Part shown: positions 1 through 6,420 of the stretch, piece after piece
How the letters are laid out: every line of letters begins with the position of its first letter
Position numbering within the stretch: position 1 is the stretch's first letter
DNA from: JBGVMW01 sp045125095
GTDB lineage: Bacteria; Bacillota; Clostridia; Lachnospirales; Lachnospiraceae
Direction of reading: 5' to 3'
NCBI GenBank assembly: GCA_045125095.1
Contig: JBGVMW010000187.1
Span: 1-6,640, forward strand
Length of the DNA stretch: 6,640 nucleotides
Position numbers and translations under genes: made by a program
Notes under the pieces: model-generated
Told to the model about the DNA's origin: nothing
Databases searched by the model: none
Seen by the model: only the letters and a program-made list of their open reading frames with translations

Positions 1-181
1 GCTTTATGATGAACTGACAGATAGAGGTTGCTATTGTATGCTCACAAACCATAATACAGACTTGATAAATGAGCTGTATGGTAACAAAGGCTATAAAATA
101 GATGTTGTAAGTGTAAAACGTATGATTAATTCAGATGCATCCAATAGGGTTGGTGAAGAAGTAATTATATGCAATTATTAA
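1..181 (+). CDS. dpnM: D12-class (Dam/DpnM-like) DNA adenine methyltransferase, C-terminal fragment
   Basis: The reading frame is open from base 2 to a TAA at 179-181 and gives 59 residues; the 5' part lies outside the window. The fragment matches the end of Dam-type (MethyltransfD12) enzymes: a segment like CMLTNHNTDLINELY, then KRMINSDASNR, then the closing EEVIICNY, equivalent to the conserved KRxIN...R...EVIITNY tail of DpnM and Dam. These enzymes transfer a methyl group from S-adenosylmethionine to the N6 of adenine in double-stranded GATC. The catalytic DPPY and AdoMet-binding motifs would lie upstream and cannot be checked here. It ends 13 nt before the DpnA-like gene, the same order as dpnM-dpnA in pneumococcus. 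Family assignment is firm from the tail plus context. GATC specificity is inferred from the neighbours. Confidence 0.9.
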   Translation, partial: LYDELTDRGCYCMLTNHNTDLINELYGNKGYKIDVVSVKRMINSDASNRVGEEVIICNY

Positions 182-194
182 AGGAGTCGATATA

Positions 195-1007
195 ATGGAC
201 AACTTATTTACAAAAAAAGTGCCATTATACTACGAGACAGAAGAATCACAACTGATATTAGGTGATTCCTTTAAAATTCTAACAAAAATGAAACCGGAAT
301 CTGTTGATATGATATTTGCAGATCCACCTTATTTTTTAAGTAATGACGGCATTACCTGTCAGGGCGGAAAGATGGTTTCAGTAAATAAAGGCTCATGGGA
401 TAAGCTTTCCGAAAGTGGAACCAGTGTCGAAGAAAAACATAAGTTTAACAGAAAGTGGATTAAGTTATGTAAGAAAGTACTAAAGCCGAATGGAACAATA
501 TGGATATCAGGAACATTACACAATATATATTCGATTGGTATGGCATTGGAGCAAGAAGGCTTCAAGATAATCAATAACATAACATGGCAGAAAAAAAATC
601 CACCGCCAAACTTAGCATGTCGATGCTTCACACATTCTACGGAAACCATTTTATGGGCAAAGAAGAATGATAAGAAGTCTCGGCATTTTTTTGATTATCA
701 GAAAATGAAAGAAATGAACGGTGGAAAGCAGATGAAGGATGTGTGGACAGGAGCATTGACGAAAACTTCAGAGAAAACAGAAGGTAAGCACCCTACGCAG
801 AAACCGGAATATTTGCTTGAAAAAATTGTACTGGCATCGACGGAGGAAGGACAAGTTATCTTGGATCCTTTTTGTGGATCAGGAACTACAGGAGTAGAGG
901 CGGTACGATTTGGACGAAAATTTATCGGAATAGATGTAAGTGAAGAATACTTGGAAATATCCAAGAGGAGATTGGAGAAGGTTTACGGAGATGCGAAAGA
1001 ATATTGA
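195..1007 (+). CDS. dpnA: DpnA-like adenine-N6 DNA methyltransferase (second GATC methylase)
   Basis: This 270-residue protein has the class-beta amino-methyltransferase motif order. The catalytic DPPY is at residues 43-46, the motif X-like HPTQKP at 199-204, and the AdoMet-binding DPFCGSGTT at 224-232, followed by GID at 245-247. Length and sequence agree closely, from memory, with DpnA of the Streptococcus pneumoniae DpnII system. DpnA methylates GATC and, unusually, can act on single-stranded DNA, which protects incoming DNA during transformation; that activity is known for the family and not shown here. The ATG at 195 follows AAGGAG (181-186) with an 8-nt spacer. It sits 13 nt after the DpnM-like gene and overlaps the following endonuclease gene by 17 nt, so it is probably cotranslated with both. 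All key motifs are intact. Confidence 0.95.
   Translation: MDNLFTKKVPLYYETEESQLILGDSFKILTKMKPESVDMIFADPPYFLSNDGITCQGGKMVSVNKGSWDKLSESGTSVEEKHKFNRKWIKLCKKVLKPNGTIWISGTLHNIYSIGMALEQEGFKIINNITWQKKNPPPNLACRCFTHSTETILWAKKNDKKSRHFFDYQKMKEMNGGKQMKDVWTGALTKTSEKTEGKHPTQKPEYLLEKIVLASTEEGQVILDPFCGSGTTGVEAVRFGRKFIGIDVSEEYLEISKRRLEKVYGDAKEY
974..981 (+). promoter_or_regulatory. Ribosome binding site that fixes the start of the Mrr-like gene
   Basis: GGAGAAGG lies 9 nt before the ATG at 991, inside the 3' end of the DpnA-like gene. An in-frame ATG at 940 would add 17 residues, but the sequence before it, within the DpnA-like coding region, has no comparable Shine-Dalgarno site. The start at 991 is therefore preferred. 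Confidence 0.7.
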
Positions 1008-1836
1008 AATATCTGATGAGAAGATAAGTGAGTTTTTGGAACAGTTTTATGGATATTTTGAAAGTGGATATGCATTTGAGGAATTTTTAAAAGTGTATCT
1101 TGAAAAGATTGGTCTTGATGAGGTTGTTGTCACACAGCGTTCTTCGGATGGCGGAATTGACTTGGAGGCTGTAAGATATGGTGTTGGCGGTTTTGCAGGG
1201 GCAGATGCTGTTGATTATTTCGTTCAGGCAAAGAGAAATAAACCTGGAACGACAATTCCTATTGAAAAAGTCAGGGCACTTAGAGGCGTGATGCCTTCGG
1301 GCAGTAAGGGGATATTTATTACAACTGCAAATTATTCAAAAAAGACAGAAGAATTTGTAGATGCAGACCCATCACGTCCGATAATTCTTATCGATGGAAA
1401 ATCACTTGTTGAAAGCTGCATTGATAACGAGATTGGTTTTGTATTTACCCCTGTATTCAGTAAAAATGCAATGGATGCATTAAAGGATGAAACAGATGAT
1501 TTGGTAAAAGAAGATGGAACAATAGATGAAACAAACGAAGGGGTTAAGCTGGTTGTAGATAAGCAGATTTCAGCTAATGACATTCGAGCAAGAATATTAA
1601 GATTACCGAAGGCTATTACAAATCTGTTACCTGAAGACGCACATAAAGTTAAGGTTATATTTAATGGACTGTCACCTAAAGAATTAACGGTAGCAAAGAA
1701 TAGAGGATATCTTGCAGGTGTAACAGATTTGTATAAGGAATCTGGATTAATTGCTGAGGATGGTTCGTACAATCCATGTAAGGCAATTTGGAAATTTTCC
1801 GAAGATAAAATAGATATTACTATAAAGGAGCATTGA
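991..1836 (+). CDS. Mrr-type PD-(D/E)XK restriction endonuclease within the DpnII operon
   Basis: This is a 281-residue protein when started at 991. The N-terminal half looks like the Mrr catalytic domain of restriction endonucleases: an acidic helix with E30/E31 (AFEEFL), the GGID motif with D57, then VQAKR with Q79 and K81, giving the D...QxK active site typical of Mrr-like enzymes. Residues 85-165 continue the fold (GSKGIFITTANYS, then IILIDGKSLVE). Residues from about 185 to the end form a separate unit that may recognise DNA; I do not recognise its fold. The gene lies between the second methylase (17-nt overlap) and the DpnII-like endonuclease (3-nt gap), so it is part of the same system. 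Classical DpnII has no such gene. An isoschizomer cutting unmethylated GATC is more plausible than a methyl-dependent type IV enzyme, since the latter would threaten a host carrying methylated GATC. Specificity is inferred. Confidence 0.85.
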   Translation: MRKNIEISDEKISEFLEQFYGYFESGYAFEEFLKVYLEKIGLDEVVVTQRSSDGGIDLEAVRYGVGGFAGADAVDYFVQAKRNKPGTTIPIEKVRALRGVMPSGSKGIFITTANYSKKTEEFVDADPSRPIILIDGKSLVESCIDNEIGFVFTPVFSKNAMDALKDETDDLVKEDGTIDETNEGVKLVVDKQISANDIRARILRLPKAITNLLPEDAHKVKVIFNGLSPKELTVAKNRGYLAGVTDLYKESGLIAEDGSYNPCKAIWKFSEDKIDITIKEH

Positions 1837-1839
1837 TAG

Positions 1840-2691
1840 ATGAGAGATTTTGATGAATGGCTTAGTAAGTTTCGTGCTAGTATCTCTAGTTACGATTATT
1901 ACATAGATTTTGAGAAGGTTGTTAAGAATGTTGAAGAAATCAAGGTGGAATTGAATATATTAAATTCACTTATTGGTTCCAAGAACATTGAGGAAGAATT
2001 TGAAACGATAGTAAACAAGTATCCGGAAACATTAAAATGTATTCCATTATTGCTTGCAGTTCGTGGTAATGAAATTTATGCACAGGATGAAGATGGTACA
2101 TTTTTATATAATTTCAAAACTATGAATTATGATGTAGAGCAATATAAGGTTTTTATGCGTAAAACAGGTTTGTTTGATATGATTGCAAATCATCTTGTGA
2201 ATAACTTAGTTGATTATGCATTGGGAATTGAAACAGGATTAGATTCTAATGGACGTAAAAATCGTGGTGGGCACCAAATGGAAGATTTGGTTGAAAAGTA
2301 TATTGTGGCAGCAGGATTTAAGAAGAATGTGAATTACTTTAAAGAAATGTATTTGAAGGACATTGAAGCTAAATGGAATATTGATTTATGCGCACTTTCA
2401 AATCAGGGCAAAGCTGCAAAGAGATTTGATTTTGTAATCAAGACAGAAAAAATGATTTATGGAATTGAGACAAACTTTTATGGCGGTGGAGGATCTAAAC
2501 TTAACGAGACTGCAAGAAGTTATAAAATGCTTTCTCAAGAAGCTGATACTATAGATGGATTTACCTTTGTTTGGTTTACAGATGGAATTGGCTGGAAGAG
2601 TGCCAGAGGTAATTTGAGAGAGACATTTGAGGTAATGGAACATATATATTGTATTGATGATATGGAGAATGGGATTATTAAAACACTTTAG
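1840..2691 (+). CDS. dpnB: DpnII/MboI-family type II restriction endonuclease (GATC)
   Basis: The 283-residue protein is recognised as an R.DpnII (DpnB, about 288 residues) homologue. It shares the N-terminal FDEWLS, the NSLIGSKNI block (42-50), the GRKNR segment (138-142), RFDFVIK (195-201), and the signature IETNFYGGGGSKLNE (209-223) followed by TARSYKM. The PD-(D/E)XK-type active site is probably formed by E148, D197 and E210, with N212 or K220 in the usual lysine position; this assignment is inferred. Enzymes of this family cut double-stranded GATC when the adenine is unmethylated. The ATG at 1840 follows AAAGGAG (1824-1830) with a 9-nt spacer and lies 3 nt after the previous stop. Placing both methylases upstream is consistent with protection being made before restriction. 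The gene looks intact. Confidence 0.95.
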   Translation: MRDFDEWLSKFRASISSYDYYIDFEKVVKNVEEIKVELNILNSLIGSKNIEEEFETIVNKYPETLKCIPLLLAVRGNEIYAQDEDGTFLYNFKTMNYDVEQYKVFMRKTGLFDMIANHLVNNLVDYALGIETGLDSNGRKNRGGHQMEDLVEKYIVAAGFKKNVNYFKEMYLKDIEAKWNIDLCALSNQGKAAKRFDFVIKTEKMIYGIETNFYGGGGSKLNETARSYKMLSQEADTIDGFTFVWFTDGIGWKSARGNLRETFEVMEHIYCIDDMENGIIKTL

Positions 2692-2702
2692 GAGGAAGAT
2701 AT

Positions 2703-4382
2703 ATGGCGGTATTTGGAAGATTTCAAGTCTATTATGGAAAGATAAAAAGTGAATTAGAAAATATTCGAGAAGATTATGGATATACAAATTTATCTAAGGC
2801 ATTTGCGCATTGGTATTTGGTTAATTATGTAAAGGTTTCTGAACAAGAACTTGGAGAGACAATTATAGACGGAAATGGTGATAATGGTATTGATGCAATC
2901 ACAGTAAATGGTGAAGTTATGACTTTGTATCAATTCAAATTCCCTGATAGAGAAAAAAACATTGAAAAAGCAATAGATGAAAAAACAGTTTTGAAAATGT
3001 TCAATGGATATAATAAGTTGATTGCACAGAAAAAACCTAGAATTGCCAATGACATTTTTTTGAAGTATCGAGAGATAGTTAAAGAAAAAAGTATATTTGA
3101 TTATAAACTGGAATTTGTAGTGTTTAACAATTCTTTTTCTCAACCAGCTGAAGATGCTCTTGAAAGTCAAATCGAAGAGATAAAGGATAAAACAGGTAAT
3201 CTGATTAATTATAAGGTTGTTCAGCACAAGAATATTTGTGATATTTATGATCGTATGCAAAAAAAGTCGAGAATTGATATAGCAATGACATATAGAAAAT
3301 TAGATCCTAGTTATAATCTTGGTGAGGATGTTAAGTCGTTTGTAGGTTTTTTGTCAGCAAAAGACTTAATTGAATCTTGTAAAGAACAAATGGATGTAAT
3401 ATTTGATGAGAATATAAGATTATATGAAGGTGATAATGATGTAAATACAGGAATATATAATACAGCTATTGGAGATGAATCAAGTAAATTTTTCTTTTAC
3501 CACAATGGAATTGTCTTTATTTGTGATTCCTGTAAAAACAGCACTGGAAATCAAAATCTAATTTTGGAAGGGGCGTCCGTTGTTAATGGTTGTCAGACTA
3601 TAAACAGTTTGAAAAAAGCTTATGATGAAGGAAAAATTAAAGAAGATGTTTATTTGCAATTTAGGGTTATTGAAACAACAGACTTTGATTTGAGAGCGAA
3701 AATAACAGAATTTCTTAATTCGCAAACACAAATTAAAGATAGTTATTTCTTAGCAAATAATCCATTTGTTAGAGCATTACAAATCGAACTTGAAGAAAAA
3801 GGATATTTCTTGGAAAGGTTAATAAATGAATATGAATATAAGATTTCTTTGAATAAAGTGAAAGAGTATGAAAAGAAAAAAATACTAAAACTAGAAAAAG
3901 TTGTACAAATATATGCTGCGTTCTATCATAATGAATATGCTGCACGTGCAAAACGTGGAAAAGGTGAATTATTTGATAAAACTACGGTAGAGGTATTAGT
4001 AAGTGGAATAGATGCAGAAAAAGTAATTCATTCATATGAATGGTATGAAAAAATTTGTGGGGCATTAACTGTTTATAGAAAATGCCGTCGTTCGTCATCA
4101 GTTAGGATGGATTTTTTTGAGTATATAGATTGTGATGTTGAAGAAGATAATTACTATGAAGAAATGGATAAGTATGCCTTTTTGAATACTGGAGATTTAC
4201 TTTTGTTGAATACAATCTCAAATCTAGAAAAAAAGTGCGTATATGATAGTGATGAAGAATATGTGCTTGAGGCAATTAATGTTGCTAAAAATGCTGTTTT
4301 GAATAGTGGGTTGGTGCCATCTCAAGCAACAAAAAACAATACAGTTTTTACTGCAATACAGTCGGAAATTGAGGCGTATTAA
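2703..4382 (+). CDS. AIPR-family abortive infection phage resistance protein with nuclease-like N-terminus
   Basis: This is a 559-residue soluble protein with no signal peptide or membrane segment. The central part carries the AIPR hallmarks: FFFYHNGIVF at residues 263-272, VVNGCQT at 293-299, and NSQTQI at 339-344. The N-terminus has NGIDAI (D64) followed by LYQFKF (Q77, K79), the D...QxK spacing of PD-(D/E)XK nucleases, so it may cut nucleic acid. The C-terminal third is charged and unassigned. AIPR proteins are linked to lactococcal abortive infection and often lie beside restriction systems; their mechanism is poorly defined. The gene starts 11 nt after the DpnII-like gene, with GGAGG (2691-2695) overlapping that gene's TAG stop and a 7-nt spacer to ATG. 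This points to cotranscription and probably coupled translation. Family call is confident; nuclease activity is inference. Confidence 0.85.
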   Translation: MAVFGRFQVYYGKIKSELENIREDYGYTNLSKAFAHWYLVNYVKVSEQELGETIIDGNGDNGIDAITVNGEVMTLYQFKFPDREKNIEKAIDEKTVLKMFNGYNKLIAQKKPRIANDIFLKYREIVKEKSIFDYKLEFVVFNNSFSQPAEDALESQIEEIKDKTGNLINYKVVQHKNICDIYDRMQKKSRIDIAMTYRKLDPSYNLGEDVKSFVGFLSAKDLIESCKEQMDVIFDENIRLYEGDNDVNTGIYNTAIGDESSKFFFYHNGIVFICDSCKNSTGNQNLILEGASVVNGCQTINSLKKAYDEGKIKEDVYLQFRVIETTDFDLRAKITEFLNSQTQIKDSYFLANNPFVRALQIELEEKGYFLERLINEYEYKISLNKVKEYEKKKILKLEKVVQIYAAFYHNEYAARAKRGKGELFDKTTVEVLVSGIDAEKVIHSYEWYEKICGALTVYRKCRRSSSVRMDFFEYIDCDVEEDNYYEEMDKYAFLNTGDLLLLNTISNLEKKCVYDSDEEYVLEAINVAKNAVLNSGLVPSQATKNNTVFTAIQSEIEAY

Positions 4383-4411
4383 TGAAAGAAGATAGGGGGG
4401 ATAACATATGA
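4382..4411 (+). other. Nine-codon minicistron bridging the AIPR and ATPase genes
   Basis: The AIPR stop TAA shares its last base with an ATG (TAATG, 4380-4384). That ATG opens a frame for MKEDRGDNI, whose TGA overlaps the ATPase start as ATGA (4408-4411). The arrangement would let ribosomes restart twice and couple the two genes. The ATPase Shine-Dalgarno site, a run of six G at 4395-4400, lies inside it. There is no strong separate binding site for the minicistron. The geometry is plainly visible; function is speculative. Confidence 0.3.
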
Positions 4412-5961
4412 AATTACATTCTCTCAAATTAAAAAATTTCAGAGGTTATAAGGAAGAGATAAATATTGTATTTGATGATTTAACAGTTTTTGTTGGGAAA
4501 AATGATGTTGGAAAATCGACAATATTAGAAGCACTAGACATATTCTTTAATGAAGGAAAAGGTGTTATTAAAATTGATAAGAATGATGTTAATATATCAG
4601 AAGCACAGGCTGGAAATCAGGATACGATTATATCAGTGAGCTTTAAAGAATTGCCAGAGCGCGTTGTAATAGATACGTCAGTTGAAACTTCTTTGCAGGA
4701 CGAATATATGGTAAATTCGGAGGGATATTTAGAGGTAATAAAAAAGTATAAAAATGGTGGTGCTCCGAAAGTATATATTAAGGCATATCATCCAACTAAT
4801 GTCAAATGTGCAGATTTATTGTTAAAGAAAAATACTGATTTAAAAAAGATTATTCAAACAGAGGGAATAGAGTGTGAAAGTTTAAATGTGAATGCATTAA
4901 TGAGAGCGGCTATATGGAATAATTTCTGTGATGATTTACAATTACAGGATATAGAAATAGATGCCTCTAAAGAAGATGCAAAGAAAATATGGGAGAAACT
5001 AGCTAGTTATTTGCCTGTTTATTCATTATTTCAATCGGATCGAAAGAATAGCGATGGAGATAATGAAGTACAAGACCCATTGAAAGAAGCTGTTAAACAG
5101 ATTTTGAGTGATCAATCTTTACAAGCTACACTAAATGAAGTGGCTGATGAGGTTCAACATAAACTACAGGAGGTTGCTGAAAGAACATTAGAGAAATTAA
5201 GAGAGATGGATCCGGATATTGCAAATAGCTTGAATCCCGTTATTCCGACTAGTGAAGCATTAAAGTGGCAAGATGTTTTTAAAGGAGTTTCGATATCAGG
5301 TGACGAAGATATACCAATTAATAAGAGAGGTAGCGGGGTAAAACGTTTGGTCTTGCTTAATTTCTTTCGCGGTGAAGTAGAGAGAAGATTTTCTGAGGGA
5401 GATAATACTGGAATTATATATGCAATAGAAGAACCGGAAACATCGCAACATACTGATAATCAGCGTAAATTAATAGAGTCATTGAAAACACTTTCCGAAG
5501 CATTGAATGTACAAGTTATTTTGACAACACATAGTGCATACATAGTTAAACAATTAGATTTTTCTAATTTAAGGCTACTTGTTGAGGAGAATGGTAATAA
5601 AATGATGAAGGATGTTTTGCCAGGACAATTACAATATCCATCATTAAATGAAGTGAACTATATTGCATTCAATGAAATAACAGAAGAGTATCATGATGAA
5701 TTATACTCGTATATAGAGTTCCAAGGGTGGAAGAATGCATATTGCGCTGGAAAGCCAACTCGTTTGTATCATAGGCAATTGCCAAATGGAAATGTAAGAG
5801 ATGAACAAAAAGTATTAACTGAATATATTAGACATCAAATACATCATCCTGAAAATCATTTGAATACAAAGTATACTCGGATAGAATTGCAGCAGTCTAT
5901 TGAAGAAATGAGACAATTTATTTCTGATATGGGGGCAGAACAGCTTACAGAAGAACCTTAA
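4408..5961 (+). CDS. OLD-like ABC-type ATPase with C-terminal R-x4-H (HEPN-like) tail
   Basis: This is a 517-residue protein. Residues 1-60 are the N-lobe of an SMC/RecF/OLD-type ATPase: KLKNFRGYKE, then the Walker A GKNDVGKST at 30-38. A helical insert follows, with a probable coiled coil near 225-265. The second lobe has a signature-like KRGSGVKRL at 306-314, a Walker B ending IEEPE (340-344, likely catalytic E342), and the H-loop LTTHS with H375. OLD nucleases continue into a TOPRIM domain, but its DxD pattern is not visible here. Instead residues about 412-510 form a helical region with RHQIHHPEN, giving R475-x4-H480, the pattern of HEPN ribonucleases. The ATG at 4408 follows a run of six G (4395-4400) by 7 nt. 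It is the last gene of the defence operon, 25 nt after the AIPR gene, and is probably its functional partner. ATPase assignment is firm; the HEPN call is tentative. Confidence 0.85.
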   Translation: MKLHSLKLKNFRGYKEEINIVFDDLTVFVGKNDVGKSTILEALDIFFNEGKGVIKIDKNDVNISEAQAGNQDTIISVSFKELPERVVIDTSVETSLQDEYMVNSEGYLEVIKKYKNGGAPKVYIKAYHPTNVKCADLLLKKNTDLKKIIQTEGIECESLNVNALMRAAIWNNFCDDLQLQDIEIDASKEDAKKIWEKLASYLPVYSLFQSDRKNSDGDNEVQDPLKEAVKQILSDQSLQATLNEVADEVQHKLQEVAERTLEKLREMDPDIANSLNPVIPTSEALKWQDVFKGVSISGDEDIPINKRGSGVKRLVLLNFFRGEVERRFSEGDNTGIIYAIEEPETSQHTDNQRKLIESLKTLSEALNVQVILTTHSAYIVKQLDFSNLRLLVEENGNKMMKDVLPGQLQYPSLNEVNYIAFNEITEEYHDELYSYIEFQGWKNAYCAGKPTRLYHRQLPNGNVRDEQKVLTEYIRHQIHHPENHLNTKYTRIELQQSIEEMRQFISDMGAEQLTEEP

Positions 5962-5968
5962 TTATAGA

Positions 5969-6000
5969 GAGGATAGGAGTGTTTACGGACTCCAATCCTC
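5969..6000. repeat. Hairpin at the convergent gene ends
   Basis: GAGGATAGGAGT (5969-5980) pairs with ACTCCAATCCTC (5989-6000) over 12 positions with one A-A mismatch, around an 8-nt loop. It starts 8 nt after the ATPase stop and includes the last codons and stop of the - strand gene. Neither strand has a convincing T-run next to it, so it may slow or process transcripts and is not a standard terminator. Confidence 0.5.
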
Positions 6001-6222
6001 ATCCATAGCATCAGCCCATGCCTGCAACTCACCATCAAGAGCCAGTGCAGCATATTGGAGTGGCTCATCAATCGCAAGATTGTCGATAAGCCTTTGAGAA
6101 TTTGGCGTAGTGTGAAGATTCTTTTCTGCTTCTGCACATGAGAGAAAAAGAAGCGTATTGTCTGCAAAAGCAATGTCGATTCCGTTCTTGTATTGGTTGT
6201 AATAAGCAAAATGTATTTTCAT
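5983..6222 (-). CDS. Small hypothetical protein (DUF6061-like)
   Basis: This 79-residue acidic protein reads MKIHFAYYN, then GIDIAFADNTLLFLSCAEAE, and ends with EPLQYAALALDGELQAW plus an acidic tail. The pattern (FAYYN, a D/E-rich IDIAFxD strand, a late PLxYAxLxLxGEL) resembles small DUF6061-type proteins common in clostridial genomes and mobile elements; I recall this family only loosely and its function is unknown. An AGAAAGGA site (complement of 6231-6238) lies 8 nt before the start, which supports this frame over an overlapping 83-codon frame at 5958-6209. It converges on the defence operon and is visibly richer in G+C (about 45% by eye) than the ATPase gene, so it probably belongs to a different module. 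There is no membrane segment or signal peptide. Confidence 0.65.
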   Translation of the reverse strand: MKIHFAYYNQYKNGIDIAFADNTLLFLSCAEAEKNLHTTPNSQRLIDNLAIDEPLQYAALALDGELQAWADAMDEDWSP

Positions 6223-6261
6223 AATGAGTATCCTTTCTTTGTAAAAGTTATGAGAGGTTTA

Positions 6262-6322
6262 GGGAATGTGTGGGTAGTCCTGCGTATAAAACACATATGC
6301 AACACTACCAACCACAAATCCC
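6262..6322. repeat. Long imperfect stem-loop upstream of the small - strand gene
   Basis: The left arm (6262-6278) pairs with the right arm (6304-6322) with small bulges. Inside, TGCGTAT (6281-6287) pairs with ATATGCA (6295-6301), including one G-T wobble, leaving a 7-nt loop. The whole forms an extended hairpin of about 60 nt. It sits 24 nt upstream of the ribosome binding site of the small - strand gene, in what would be its 5' leader or promoter region. It could be a leader RNA structure, a protein-binding palindrome, or a small miniature repeat or recombination site. No T-run follows it. Confidence 0.5.
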
Positions 6323-6381
6323 TTATTTTCAGGCTTTTCAAGATATCAAAACGTTAACCAAGAGATAATAAGCAGAACATT

Positions 6382-6418
6382 AAAAACCCTTGTAAACTCT
6401 ATGTTTGCAGGGGTTTTT
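6382..6418. terminator. Bidirectional intrinsic terminator after the integrase gene
   Basis: AAAAACCCTTGTAAAC (6382-6397) pairs over 16 positions with GTTTGCAGGGGTTTTT (6403-6418) around a 5-nt loop TCTAT. On the + strand transcript all 16 positions pair, two as G-U, and the T-run continues as TTTTTCTTT. On the - strand two positions mismatch, but the stem still ends in five T. It begins 2 nt after the integrase stop codon on the - strand, so it probably ends integrase transcription. It could also stop + strand readthrough from the defence operon. Confidence 0.85.
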
Positions 6419-6420
6419 CT

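Noticed and set aside
359..964. Antisense open frames opposite the DpnA-like gene (359-649 and 698-964)
   Set aside because: Both lie opposite conserved methyltransferase motifs and show no protein features of their own.
940..990. Upstream in-frame ATG at 940 as the start of the Mrr-like gene
   Set aside because: It would overlap the DpnA-like gene by 68 nt and has no good Shine-Dalgarno site, while the ATG at 991 follows GGAGAAGG by 9 nt and gives a natural Mrr-like N-terminus.
1332..1772. Antisense open frame opposite the Mrr-like gene
   Set aside because: Serine-rich complement of a real gene, without a recognisable domain.
991..1836. Mrr-like protein as a type IV enzyme cutting methylated GATC
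   Set aside because: The same operon makes two GATC adenine methylases, so such activity would cut the host's own DNA.
2790..3260. Long - strand open frame of 156 codons inside the AIPR gene
   Set aside because: It lies antisense to a clear coding region, its sequence is rich in I, F, N and C as expected from the complement of AT-rich coding DNA, and it has no family resemblance.
4408..5961. Calling the ATPase a full OLD-family nuclease
   Set aside because: No TOPRIM acidic motifs are visible after the H-loop; the tail differs from OLD nucleases.
5958..6209. Alternative 83-codon - strand frame overlapping the small gene
   Set aside because: Its translation looks like a shadow (no recognisable pattern, basic and cysteine/leucine rich), and the frame at 5983-6222 has a properly spaced ribosome binding site and an acidic, family-like sequence.
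6223..6420. tRNA gene, CRISPR repeats or a clear attachment core in the gap before the integrase
   Set aside because: No cloverleaf, no regularly spaced repeats and no obvious direct repeat were seen; only the stem-loop and the terminator stand out.
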